This document shows positions 42,710-50,399 of a stretch of DNA of 64,000 nt, in pieces; within the stretch, counting starts at the first letter, position 1; each line of letters begins with the position of its first letter. The stretch spans positions 160,803 to 224,802 of the forward strand of contig BJHS01000002.1 in assembly GCA_014193315.1 (NCBI GenBank). The letters are read 5' to 3'. The notes below the pieces were generated by a model. The model was not told the origin of the DNA, made no database searches, and worked only from the letters and a program-made list of their open reading frames with translations. Position numbers and translations under genes: made by a program. Source of the stretch: Verrucomicrobiota bacterium. Lineage in GTDB: Bacteria > Verrucomicrobiota > Verrucomicrobiia > Opitutales > UBA953.

Positions 42710-43839
42710 GGCGTCGGCTTCACCGGAGCTTCCCCCGGACCCTTGCGCCCCAGGCGATGCCCGCGCTGGCGGGCCAGTTCGCGCATGTCCGGGTGGGGGT
42801 CGTCCTTCTCGTAGATCTCGATGCCGAGCAAGGACTCGAAGACATCCTCCAAGGTCACGACCCCGGAGAACGCCCCGAACTCGTCGACGACCACCGCCAA
42901 CTGCTGATGATTGCGGACCAGGTCATGGAGCGCGTCGGCCAAGGTGGCGTTCTCGGGCACGATGTGCGCCTTGCCCATGAGCTCGCGCACGGTGACGGTG
43001 TGGCGATCCTCGCCCGCGGCCTTGAGCAGGTCGCGGCGGCGCACCAACCCGATGATGCGATCCGGGTTCTTTTCCCAGACCGGCATGCGGCCGTGCGGGA
43101 CATTCGGGTAGAGGCGCAGCACGTCGGCGACGGTGAGGTCGGCTTCCAGCGCGGTGACGACGGGCCGCGGCGTCAGGACCTGCGAGACCGGGATGTCGTC
43201 GAGGCGCACGGCGTTGGCGACCAAGTTGCTCTCGGCTTGGGTGATCTTGCCCTCGCGGGCCGCGGCCTGGGCGAAGCTGCCGATATCGGCGTCGGCCTGG
43301 TCCACGCCGGGCTCGACGGGCGGGGCCAACGAGTCATGGAGTTTGCCGAAGCTGCGCAGGATGGAGGCGGCGGCGCGCACGAGCGACAGCATCGGCGCGA
43401 TGCGCGGGGCGAGCGTGATGCGAAAATGGATCCCGACCTTGCGCGGGAGCATGACCGTCAGCCAAGCCATGAAGAAGGAGACCGCGATGATCGCCAAGGC
43501 GGTGAGGCCCAAGGTGAGGGTGAGGCCCAAGGCGAGGGTGAGGCCACCCGCCAGGACGCCGGGCAGGATCCGGGCCCCGACCAAGATCCCGCCGAGCAGC
43601 GCGCTCATCCCCACGAAGGCGGCGATGAGGACCTCGAAGGCGGCGAGCGTGTTGCCTTGGTCGCCTCGGCTGCGTTCCAACGAGACCGCGGCCTTCGCGT
43701 CGCGCCGACGCAGGTCCTCGAGCTCGGCGTGGGAAAGCGCGCCGACGGTCCCCGAGACGAGGGCGATGGCGGCCGCGCCCCCATTCAGGAAGACGAAGAC
43801 GGGCCAGAGAATCCAATGGTCCATGTAGGGTCGGTTCAT
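42706..43839 (-). CDS. CNNM/CBS-domain membrane protein (CorC-like, short form)
   Basis: 377 aa. The N-terminal CNNM (DUF21) membrane region covers about 1-165, and a CBS pair follows (about 205-335; motifs VLTPRPVVTAL, GRMPVWEKNPDRIIGLVRRRDLL, VVDEFGAFSGVVTLEDVFESLLG). The usual C-terminal CorC/HlyC domain is missing; the protein stops about 25 residues after the CBS pair. Relatives transport or regulate divalent cations such as Mg2+. An 18-bp tandem repeat around 43508-43550 encodes the repeated Leu/Gly/Thr stretch of a membrane helix. Confidence 0.88.
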   Translation of the reverse strand: MNRPYMDHWILWPVFVFLNGGAAAIALVSGTVGALSHAELEDLRRRDAKAAVSLERSRGDQGNTLAAFEVLIAAFVGMSALLGGILVGARILPGVLAGGLTLALGLTLTLGLTALAIIAVSFFMAWLTVMLPRKVGIHFRITLAPRIAPMLSLVRAAASILRSFGKLHDSLAPPVEPGVDQADADIGSFAQAAAREGKITQAESNLVANAVRLDDIPVSQVLTPRPVVTALEADLTVADVLRLYPNVPHGRMPVWEKNPDRIIGLVRRRDLLKAAGEDRHTVTVRELMGKAHIVPENATLADALHDLVRNHQQLAVVVDEFGAFSGVVTLEDVFESLLGIEIYEKDDPHPDMRELARQRGHRLGRKGPGEAPVKPTP

Positions 43840-43913
43840 AGGAAGGTTTGCCCGGATTGGCGAGGGAGAATCCTGACGTTGACCGCCCGCGGAAGCTCGG
43901 GAACACTCGCCCC

Positions 43914-44294
43914 ATGACCCCCCGCGAACAGAAGTTGGCTTCGGCGCTCGCCGTTTTCCTCACCGCCGCCCTCCCCGCCGCCGCCGGCGCGATTGCCTTC
44001 CGGGCCCAGCCCGTGCTGCTCACGCTCATCGCGAGCGAACCCAGCGCCATCTCGGCGGTGACCAATTTCTTCTTCAATCACTTCAGCGGCGCACTGCTCA
44101 CGCTCTTCGCGCTCGGGTCGCTCACCACGGTCCTGGCGTTCCGGGCCTTCCGCCTGCCCGAGGAGGAAGCCCTCCGGCGCATGACGCAGCTGCTCGTGAC
44201 GGTCTGCCTCTCCGCCTTGCTTAGCGTCGGCTTCCTCGCGTTGATGATCCTCGCGACCGCGCTGCCGCTTTACAGCAGGTTCACGCAACGCTGA
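43914..44294 (+). CDS. Small membrane protein, function unknown
   Basis: 126 aa with three hydrophobic segments (about 9-32, 46-74 and 90-120). I do not recognise a family. The ATG at 43914 is preferred to an earlier in-frame start because the extra 22 residues are polar and look like non-coding sequence. The gene is divergent from the CBS-domain gene, and its last 25 nt overlap the end of the aminodeoxychorismate lyase-like gene on the other strand, so the two are convergent and share coding sequence at their 3' ends. Confidence 0.7.
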   Translation: MTPREQKLASALAVFLTAALPAAAGAIAFRAQPVLLTLIASEPSAISAVTNFFFNHFSGALLTLFALGSLTTVLAFRAFRLPEEEALRRMTQLLVTVCLSALLSVGFLALMILATALPLYSRFTQR

Positions 44295-45127
44295 GCCCGC
44301 GCGGCCGCCAACGCGGCGAGCAGCGCGCGCGTCTCGGGAGCCTCCGCCGGCGGTTGCCAGAGCAGCCCGCCGTCGACCCCGCGCACCTCGTGCGCCGGCA
44401 CGCCGCCGTCCGCGAAAGTCGACCGGAGCACGATCCAGGCGGTCGCCTGCATCGGTAAAGGCGCGGCGACCTCGCAGACATCGCGGCCGGCCGCGACCAG
44501 CACCGCGCGGAAATGGGCGGCGGCGGTGCCGGGCAAGCGTCCCGTCGCGGCGGCCGGGCAATACCACCGGCCGGACTCGAGCCAAGCCAGCGAGCTTCGC
44601 GGGCCTTCGCTGAGGTGTCCCCGGGCATCGCACTGAAGCCCCTCCGTCTCGTTGGTATCGGCGACGGCGGCGAGCTCGCGCAAGGCGGCGGCGGAGTTGC
44701 GCCACGGCCCGCTCTTGGGTCGGGGCAACCACTCCGGCTCGTCGCGCACCGTGCGCAGCAACCGTAAAGACAAGCTCGGGGGCGTCGCCGGCAAGGGACG
44801 GACCGTCAGCCATTCGACGGCGCCGCCCACCCCGTCGGGGACCACGATGAGGCGGAGGATCGCGTCGGTGAGCTCGGCCCGAGCCAGCAACTTGCGGACG
44901 ACGGGGGACCACAGCGCGGGGTCGGGCGCGGTCCCCAGCCGGAGCCGGGCGGGATCGAGCCCGAAGCGCGCGCAGCCCTGCGCCAACCGGGCGAGATGAT
45001 CCGCGAGCGCCACGACCTGACCACCGCGCAGGGCGAAGGTCTCAAATAAACTGGGGCCGGGCGCAAGTTGCTCGACCGTGGCCGCTTCCGGCACGTTGAG
45101 CCAATCGCCATCGCGCCAAGCTAGCAT
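44270..45127 (-). CDS. pabC: Class IV aminotransferase, aminodeoxychorismate lyase-like
   Basis: 285 aa. Fold-type IV pattern with FETFALRGGQVVALADHLARL at the N-terminus, a LRLIVVPDG strand, and NETEGLQCDARGHLSEGPRSSL in the cofactor region. Its ATG overlaps the stop of the chorismate-binding gene by 7 nt (ATGCTAG), which argues for a joint pathway: 4-amino-4-deoxychorismate to 4-aminobenzoate plus pyruvate, for folate. It is diverged, so branched-chain or D-amino-acid aminotransferase activity is not excluded. The upstream open frame is shadow. Confidence 0.8.
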   Translation of the reverse strand: MLAWRDGDWLNVPEAATVEQLAPGPSLFETFALRGGQVVALADHLARLAQGCARFGLDPARLRLGTAPDPALWSPVVRKLLARAELTDAILRLIVVPDGVGGAVEWLTVRPLPATPPSLSLRLLRTVRDEPEWLPRPKSGPWRNSAAALRELAAVADTNETEGLQCDARGHLSEGPRSSLAWLESGRWYCPAAATGRLPGTAAAHFRAVLVAAGRDVCEVAAPLPMQATAWIVLRSTFADGGVPAHEVRGVDGGLLWQPPAEAPETRALLAALAAARAQRCVNLL

Positions 45128-46596
45128 GGCGGGAGCGCCGCCCGGGCGGCGGCCAGCAGCGGGGCTTGGGCCTTCCGCCAAGACTCCGCGAATTCCCGAC
45201 GGGGGGCGGAATCGGCGACGACGCCGGCGCCGGCCTGCACGAAGGCCCGCCCTTCGGCGGTCCACAGCGAGCGGATGATGATGTTGAGGCACAGGTCGCC
45301 CGAAGCCCCGATCCAGCCGAACGACCCCGTGTAAAAGGCCCGCGCCACCGGCTCAAGTTCGGCGATGACCTGCATCGTGCGCACCTTCGGCGCCCCGGTG
45401 ATTGTGCCGCCCGGGAAGAGTGCGCGAATCACGTCCGCGGGCGTGGCCCCAGCGGCGAGCAGGCCTTCGACCTGGGACACGAGGTGCATGACATGCGAAT
45501 ATTTCTCGACCGCCATGAACTCGGGGACTCGCACCGTCCCGGGCGCGGCGACGCGACCGACGTCATTACGCAGGAGATCCACGAGCATGAGATGCTCGGC
45601 GCGTTCCTTGGTGTCGCCGGCGAGTTCCTGCGCCCAGGCGAGGTCCGCCGCCGCATCGCTCCCGCGCGGTCGCGTGCCGGCGATGGGCCGCGAGGCGATC
45701 CGGCCAGCCTCGACCGAGACCAGCAACTCGGGGGAACCACATGCCAGCGCCGCGCCTGGCAGGCGGGCGAAGCCCATGTAGGGCGAAGGGTTGCCGGCGC
45801 GCATCGCCTCGTAGGCCGCGAGCGGCTCGACGGCCGGCACCTCGAGGCGGGTCGAGAGGTTGACCTGGTAGGTGTCGCCCGCGGCGATGTAGGCTTGGGC
45901 GCGTTCCACCGCGCGCACGAACGCGGCCTCGTCGAGCGAGGCGCGGAGCGGGACGGCCGCGGGGCTGACCGGCGCGGCGCTGGGCCCCGCCGGCGCCGCG
46001 ACGGCGCGGAACCAGGCGGCGGCGAGGGTTTGGGCTCGCTCCCGGGAGACGCGATGCGCTGATACGCCGCCGCCGGGGGCGAGGACGACCACGGTCAAGC
46101 GGCCCGTCGCGGCGTCGTGCACCAGAGCCTCGGAGGCCTCGAGCAAGGTGAGCAGCGGCACCTCCGGGTCGGCCGGGGCCGCGGCCACGGGCTCGAACTG
46201 CGTGGCCAATTCGTAGGCGAGCACGGCGATGAAGCCGCCTTGAAAGGCGGGCCAGCCCGGGAGCCGCGGTGCGCGCACCTCGCGCGACCACCGGCGAAGG
46301 TAATCCAACGGCCGCTCGGCCGGTTCCTCATGGGCGCCCGCCTCATGGGAGACGACGACGCGATCACCCGGAAGAAACGCCAAGGCGCGCGGCGCCTGCG
46401 GCACGACGATTGTGAGGTTGCCCGTCCGGCCGCTTTCCAGGACCGCATGGTGCCGGCCGACCAGCAAAGGCGCCCAGCGGGCGGGGGTCGCCGGAGCCGC
46501 GAAGGCGGCCAGGTAAGGGAAGTGCGTCCAGCCCTCGCCGGCCGCCGCCCAATCGGCTGCGGTCGTCTCCACGAGGATTTCAGGGGCGACGCTCAC
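45121..46596 (-). CDS. pabB: Chorismate-binding enzyme, aminodeoxychorismate synthase component I-like
   Basis: 491 aa from GTG 46596, which overlaps the stop of the previous gene (GTGA). Family motifs include GDTYQVNLSTRL, RPIAGTRPRG, KERAEHLMLVDLLRNDVGRVA and LFPGGTITGAPKVRTMQVI. The chorismate-binding core occupies the C-terminal 260 residues. It should use ammonia from a glutaminase partner to aminate chorismate. The motif PIAGT has Ala where E. coli-type PabB has the covalent lysine (PIKGT), so it follows the TrpE-like variant. The downstream lyase-like gene supports a folate role. The open frame continues far upstream but is non-coding there. Confidence 0.88.
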   Translation of the reverse strand: MSVAPEILVETTAADWAAAGEGWTHFPYLAAFAAPATPARWAPLLVGRHHAVLESGRTGNLTIVVPQAPRALAFLPGDRVVVSHEAGAHEEPAERPLDYLRRWSREVRAPRLPGWPAFQGGFIAVLAYELATQFEPVAAAPADPEVPLLTLLEASEALVHDAATGRLTVVVLAPGGGVSAHRVSRERAQTLAAAWFRAVAAPAGPSAAPVSPAAVPLRASLDEAAFVRAVERAQAYIAAGDTYQVNLSTRLEVPAVEPLAAYEAMRAGNPSPYMGFARLPGAALACGSPELLVSVEAGRIASRPIAGTRPRGSDAAADLAWAQELAGDTKERAEHLMLVDLLRNDVGRVAAPGTVRVPEFMAVEKYSHVMHLVSQVEGLLAAGATPADVIRALFPGGTITGAPKVRTMQVIAELEPVARAFYTGSFGWIGASGDLCLNIIIRSLWTAEGRAFVQAGAGVVADSAPRREFAESWRKAQAPLLAAARAALPPC

Positions 46597-46886
46597 TTCG
46601 GAAGGTTTAGCAGGTAGCTGGAGAAATCGGGCCCGGCGAGAATGGTCCGGACGCGCGCGACGGTGAGGCCGTAAACGCGGAGATCCTGGCGGGAGCCCTT
46701 GGAGACGACGGTGACGCGCAGGCCGCCGGTGATCGGCACCACCTTGATGGAGAACGTGCGGGCGCCGAGGCCCGCGGTGATGACGCCGCGGGAAACCCGA
46801 CCGTGGCGCTCCAGGGCTTCGGCCACGGGACGGGCCGCGTCGGTCAACGTCGTGTGGGTCCCCGCCCTGCCCCGGCCCGCCGCCAT
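46593..46886 (-). CDS. Small conserved-looking protein, function unknown
   Basis: 97 aa, basic. The N-terminus contains RGRAGTHTTLTDAARP, and the remainder is beta-rich (GVITAGLGARTFSIKVVPITGGLRVTVVSKG). The GTHTTL segment reminds me of a small predicted metal-binding family (DUF2103-like), but I cannot confirm this. It begins 2 nt after the M24 peptidase stop and its stop overlaps the GTG of the chorismate gene, so it belongs to one operon with both. Confidence 0.65.
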   Translation of the reverse strand: MAAGRGRAGTHTTLTDAARPVAEALERHGRVSRGVITAGLGARTFSIKVVPITGGLRVTVVSKGSRQDLRVYGLTVARVRTILAGPDFSSYLLNLPK

Positions 46887-46888
46887 GC

Positions 46889-48058
46889 TCAGGCGATTTC
46901 CCAGCGGTAGGGATGCTTCGAGAGGAGCTCGCACCCCTTGGCGGTGATGACGACGCAATCCTCGAAACGACAGCCGCCGATGCCCGGGTAATAGAGACCC
47001 GGCTCGACCGTGATGGCGTTGCCGGCCTGCAACGGGGCGGGATTACGCAACGACAGGAACGGCTCCTCGTGGATGTCATACCCCAAGCCATGGCCCGAGC
47101 CGTGGAAGAAGCCGACGTACGTGCCCTTCACCAAGCCGGTGTGGTAACCGAGCGACTGGAAGTAGTCGACGGGGATGCGATGGATCTCCGCCCCGGTCTT
47201 GCCGGCCCGCAGGGCCTTGATGATGCGGCCGTGGGCTTCCTTGACCGCCGTGACCATCCGGCGCTGCTCCGGCGTCGCCTTCCCCTTGAGATAGGTGCGG
47301 GTCATGTCACCGTAGTTCCACGAGGCGCGGTCGCGCGGGAAGATGTCGAGCACGAGGAGTTGGCTGGCGTGGATCGGGCCGAAGCCCTGACAATGGCAAT
47401 CGACCGCCTGATCGCCGGGCGCGCAGATCAAACCCGTGTCGCACAGGCCGCCGGCGCGGATCACCGCGGCCTGCACTTCGTCCTGCAGAATCTCGGAGGT
47501 GAGCACCGCACCTTTCCAAAAGAGTTTGCCCTTCTTATTCGGCTTCGACTCGGCGAGGGCTTTCTCCACGGCCTTGAAGCCGGCACAGGCGGCCCGGTTG
47601 CCGGCACGGATGCCCGCCAGCTCGGCCTTGGACTTCACCCAGCGCGTCGGGAAGAGTGCGCCCGCCACCGGGGTCAGGTCGAGACCGAGCTCACCGAGGC
47701 GGACGAAGAGGCCGGTGGGGAAATCGGCCGGGACGCGGAAACGATGGACCCCGCGCTGCACCGCGGCGAAGACGATGGCGTCCGGGACCCCCGCCGTCGG
47801 GTTGGTCTGACGCAGGTCAGCGATGATCTCGGTGAGATTGAGGACCTCATCGAACGCGGACTCCTGCTTGGCGCGGCCCACCTCGAGCAGCGGGAGCAGG
47901 CCGACCTTCCGTCCGCCCACGCTGAAGGCGGGGAACGGGTCGGAGGCATGGAAGCCGGAGAACCAACGCAGGTCGGCGTTCTTGGTGGGCGTCGCCATCA
48001 ACAAGACGTCCGTGGCGGGAGCGATCTTGCGGGTGGCGGAGGACTGGGAGCGAGCCAT
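46889..48058 (-). CDS. M24 metallopeptidase (Xaa-Pro aminopeptidase-like)
   Basis: 389 aa. The C-terminal pita-bread domain (about 150-389) shows all metal ligands: Asp in LVLDIFPRD, Asp in YGDMTRTY, His in FFHGSGHGLGYDIHEEP, Glu in ITVEPGLYYPG and Glu in CRFEDCVVI. It should remove N-terminal residues preceding proline using two metal ions in the cytoplasm. ATG 48058 (MARSQSSATRKIAP) is preferred; the longer frame overlaps the divergent yetF-like gene. It heads the operon with the small protein and the pabB-pabC pair. Confidence 0.9.
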   Translation of the reverse strand: MARSQSSATRKIAPATDVLLMATPTKNADLRWFSGFHASDPFPAFSVGGRKVGLLPLLEVGRAKQESAFDEVLNLTEIIADLRQTNPTAGVPDAIVFAAVQRGVHRFRVPADFPTGLFVRLGELGLDLTPVAGALFPTRWVKSKAELAGIRAGNRAACAGFKAVEKALAESKPNKKGKLFWKGAVLTSEILQDEVQAAVIRAGGLCDTGLICAPGDQAVDCHCQGFGPIHASQLLVLDIFPRDRASWNYGDMTRTYLKGKATPEQRRMVTAVKEAHGRIIKALRAGKTGAEIHRIPVDYFQSLGYHTGLVKGTYVGFFHGSGHGLGYDIHEEPFLSLRNPAPLQAGNAITVEPGLYYPGIGGCRFEDCVVITAKGCELLSKHPYRWEIA

Positions 48059-48140
48059 AGAGGGGACGATGTCGAAGGAAGGCGGACGGTGAAGCGCAAA
48101 CGATGTGGTCAGGGCGCCTTTTTCGACCAACCTGTCGAGC

Positions 48141-48656
48141 ATGCTCGCCCAAGCCACCACCCCCGGTCTCGGCGACCGACTGTTCCAGCTCGCCCCGCTC
48201 ACCCCATGGTGGGAACTCATGCTCCGCGGCATCGTGGTCTACGTTTTCCTGATGATCCTGATCCGGCTGACCGGCCGCCGGCAGGTCGGTATGCTGGCGC
48301 CGTTTGACTTCATCCTCCTCCTCATCCTGAGCAACGCGGTCCAAAACTCCATGAACGCCGGGGACAACACCTTGGGCGGCGGGCTGATTCTCGCCACCAC
48401 CTTGATCCTGCTCAACTCGCTCATGTCGTCGCTCTCACGTCGCTCGAAGTGGATCGAAGGCCTCCTCGTCGGGCGCCCCGTCTTCCTGATCCGCGAGACC
48501 ATCGTGCAGGAGGAGGCCCTGCGGAAAGAAAAGGTCACGCACCACGAGTTGAGCGCCGCCCTCCGGGCCGCGGGTTGCCCGAACATCGAAGCCGCCCGCC
48601 ACGCCATCCTCGAAACCAACGGTTCCATCACCGTAGTCCACAAGGAGCCCGCTTGA
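48141..48656 (+). CDS. YetF-like (DUF421) membrane protein
   Basis: 171 aa from ATG 48141. Three membrane segments in the first half include VYVFLMILIRLTGRRQVGML and FDFILLLILSNAVQNSM, the typical start of DUF421 proteins. The second half is the soluble domain (WIEGLLVGRPVFLI, then EEALRKEKVTHHELSAALRAAG). The function of the family is not established. A GTG at 48105 would add 12 residues. It ends 39 nt before the first tRNA-Gly. Confidence 0.88.
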   Translation: MLAQATTPGLGDRLFQLAPLTPWWELMLRGIVVYVFLMILIRLTGRRQVGMLAPFDFILLLILSNAVQNSMNAGDNTLGGGLILATTLILLNSLMSSLSRRSKWIEGLLVGRPVFLIRETIVQEEALRKEKVTHHELSAALRAAGCPNIEAARHAILETNGSITVVHKEPA

Positions 48657-48680
48657 CCAAAGCGGGTCGACCCGCATAGT
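48653..48680 (+). promoter_or_regulatory. Candidate tRNA-Gly promoter
   Basis: TTGACC (48653-48658), overlapping the yetF-like stop codon, and CATAGT (48675-48680) are 16 nt apart. The -10 ends 15 nt before the tRNA. The same TTGACC -35 occurs before tRNA-Glu. Confidence 0.4.
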
Positions 48681-48695
48681 CAGGGGTCCTGGGCC

Positions 48696-48769
48696 GCGGG
48701 TATCGTTCAGTGGTAGGACCCCACTTTCCCATAGTGGTGACACCAGTTCGAGTCTGGTTACCCGCTCCA
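48696..48769 (+). tRNA. tRNA-Gly (anticodon CCC), CCA encoded
   Basis: 74 nt. Acceptor GCGGGTA/TACCCGC, anticodon stem CCACT/AGTGG with loop TTCCCAT (CCC), T arm CCAGT-TCGAGT-CTGG type, discriminator T and encoded CCA. Confidence 0.95.
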
Positions 48770-48838
48770 GGACCGCCGCCCGCCTCGGTAGGCTTGACCC
48801 GGGCCGACCAGCGGGGAATAGTGCGCTTCCTTGGTCCC

Positions 48839-48912
48839 GCGGGTATCGTTCAGTGGTAGGACCCCACTCTTCCAAAGTGGTGACACCAGTTCGAGCCTGG
48901 TTACCCGCACCA
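48839..48912 (+). tRNA. tRNA-Gly (anticodon TCC), CCA encoded
   Basis: 74 nt, differing from the upstream tRNA-Gly at five positions: three in the anticodon loop (CTTCCAA, anticodon TCC), one in the T arm and the discriminator (A instead of T). The pair is 69 bp apart and clearly arose by duplication. Confidence 0.95.
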
Positions 48913-48918
48913 AGGTTT

Positions 48919-49575
48919 TTAATTCCGCCAGGGCAACTGACCGGCGGGCGTGACCTCCAGGAACTCCTTCCACGCCTCGTACTCTTCGGTCGACAAGGAA
49001 GAAGCCACGATCAAGCGCCACTTCGGCTTGGCGGGGGCGCGGCGCAAAGTCATGCCGGCCTGCTCCGGCAAGCGGTTCGCTTTGCGGGAATTGCACCGGA
49101 TGCACGCCGTGACGATATTCTCCCAGTTCGTCTTACCGCCGACGTCCCGTGGGACGACGTGGTCGAGGTTGAGCTCTTCGTCGCGGAAGACCCGGCCGCA
49201 ATACTGGCACGTGTTCTCGTCGCGCAGGTAGACATTGCGCCGGCTGAAACGAATCTCCCGGCGCGGGACCCGGTCATAGGCGTTGAGCAAGAGCACCCGG
49301 GGGACGCGCAGGACGATGCACGGGGAACGGACGGCTTCGGCGGCGGGCGGGGGTTGCCGCAGGGAGAAGTCGATCCACTCGGCGGCGCTGAAAAGCCGGT
49401 GATGGCCCTCGTCCGCGTGCACGGCGGCGGCGCGCCCCCGGAAAAGCAGGCTCATCGCGCGTAACAGGCCGACGATGTTCACCGGCTGCCACAGACGGTT
49501 GAGCACGAGGACGCGATGGTCGGGACGAGGGGACAAGACGAACAAAGTCCTAGGGCGAGCGGCCGGCGGGGTCAA
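48919..49575 (-). CDS. HNH endonuclease family protein
   Basis: 218 aa. The nuclease core (about 120-170) has the zinc knuckle CQYCG, the LDHVVPRDVGGKTNWENIV motif carrying the catalytic His, and CIRCNSRKA. The N-terminal part (VLVLNRLWQPVNIVGLLRAMSLLFRGRA) is typical of a widespread bacterial HNH group of unknown cellular role. The first codon is a TTG in the longest frame, so the true start is uncertain. The stop lies 7 nt from the 3' end of tRNA-Gly on the opposite strand. Confidence 0.87.
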   Translation of the reverse strand: MTPPAARPRTLFVLSPRPDHRVLVLNRLWQPVNIVGLLRAMSLLFRGRAAAVHADEGHHRLFSAAEWIDFSLRQPPPAAEAVRSPCIVLRVPRVLLLNAYDRVPRREIRFSRRNVYLRDENTCQYCGRVFRDEELNLDHVVPRDVGGKTNWENIVTACIRCNSRKANRLPEQAGMTLRRAPAKPKWRLIVASSLSTEEYEAWKEFLEVTPAGQLPWRN

Positions 49576-49586
49576 CCCCCGCGGGG

Positions 49587-49976
49587 CTACCGCCCGCGTT
49601 TGGTCGTGGTGGGCTTGGCCGGGGGCGGCGGCGGCACCGTCGCGGCGTCCTGGAAAAGCACGGGTTTGCTGCCGAAGGCATCGGGCGGAATCTGGTACGG
49701 GAAGCCATCGATGCGCACGGCGAGGTTCTCGATCGCGTTGGACTCCACGACGAACTCCCCGCGGACCATCACGCGCACCTCGGCGTCCCGCGGCTGGAGG
49801 TTGCCGGACGCGCGTTCTTCAGTCGTGTCCTTCTCCGTCAACCGGAAGGCGGTGTTCGGCTGCAAAGCCTTGATGCCGACCTGATGGAGGCGAGAGGTCT
49901 TGAGGACTGGCGGAGGCTGGGAGGGCTCCGTTCGGCCCGCCTTGGCAGGCGGGCCTATTTGGAAAAAAACGCCCAA
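49587..49976 (-). CDS. RodZ C-terminal (periplasmic) part in the -1 frame
   Basis: The frame opens around the T7 run shared with the RodZ-like gene and ends at 49587. It encodes a Pro-rich linker (SQPPPVLKT) and a beta-rich domain (VGIKALQPNTAFRLTEKD, then IENLAVRIDGFPYQIPP) like the periplasmic domain found at the C-terminus of RodZ proteins, then a Pro/Lys tail. It has no good start of its own (TTG only) and lies in the -1 frame relative to the HTH-membrane part, so it is probably the second half of one gene, expressed by frameshifting, or split by an error or mutation. Confidence 0.6.
   Translation of the reverse strand: MGVFFQIGPPAKAGRTEPSQPPPVLKTSRLHQVGIKALQPNTAFRLTEKDTTEERASGNLQPRDAEVRVMVRGEFVVESNAIENLAVRIDGFPYQIPPDAFGSKPVLFQDAATVPPPPPAKPTTTKRGR
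49929..49969 (-). promoter_or_regulatory. Candidate -1 frameshift site: T7 run, 7-nt spacer, GC hairpin
   Basis: On the minus strand TTTTTTT (49969-49963) is followed by CCAAATA and then a perfect 8-bp stem, GGCCCGCC with GGCGGGCC, around a 6-nt loop. The zero-frame stop TAG overlaps the first base of the stem. This slippery run, short spacer and stem order is the standard layout of -1 frameshift signals. Confidence 0.5.
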
Positions 49977-50347
49977 ACCAAGAGCGCGACCAACGCGATA
50001 CCCCCGATGCCGTAAATCAACGTGTCACGGTTGACGGCCAAGTTGCCGGAGGCCGGCTGGAAGGCCGGCTCCTCTTCGCCGGCGGCGTCGAGCGGACGGC
50101 GGGCGGCTTTGACGGAGTGGTGGGTGTTGAAGTCGGCGCCGGCCTTCTCGTCATCGAGACGTAGGTACTTGGCGTACACCTTGACGAAGCCGCGCTTATA
50201 GACGTCGGCCAAGGGGATCGACTCGAACTGGTTGGCCTCCATCGCCTGGAGGTAGTCGGTGCGAATCTTGGTGAACTCCGCCGCCTCGCGAAGGGTCACG
50301 CCCAGTCGCTGCCGGGCTTCTTGCAATCTTTCTCCTAGGGTCTGCAT
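49955..50347 (-). CDS. rodZ: RodZ-like HTH/membrane protein, apparently frame-split
   Basis: 130 aa. A RodZ-type helix-turn-helix (MQTLGERLQEARQRLGVTLREAAEFTKIRTDYLQAMEANQF, given here as motif limits 1-41 and key residues LGERL, TLREAA and LPLAD-like IPLADVYKRGFVKVYAKYL) is followed by one membrane helix (108-128). RodZ links the MreB cytoskeleton to the cell-wall machinery. The protein stops right after the membrane helix (AFFSK), inside which seven T occur (49969-49963), and the missing periplasmic domain is found in the -1 frame downstream. Confidence 0.8.
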   Translation of the reverse strand: MQTLGERLQEARQRLGVTLREAAEFTKIRTDYLQAMEANQFESIPLADVYKRGFVKVYAKYLRLDDEKAGADFNTHHSVKAARRPLDAAGEEEPAFQPASGNLAVNRDTLIYGIGGIALVALLVWAFFSK

Positions 50348-50399
50348 GGCCCGACTTTCGGGCGGAGGCTGAAAATAGGCAAGACGAAGGTGGCGCCGC

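Noticed and set aside
46597..47091. N-terminal extension of the PabB-like protein
   Set aside because: The extra residues are Arg/Pro/Ser-rich and overlap two well-supported genes in other frames.
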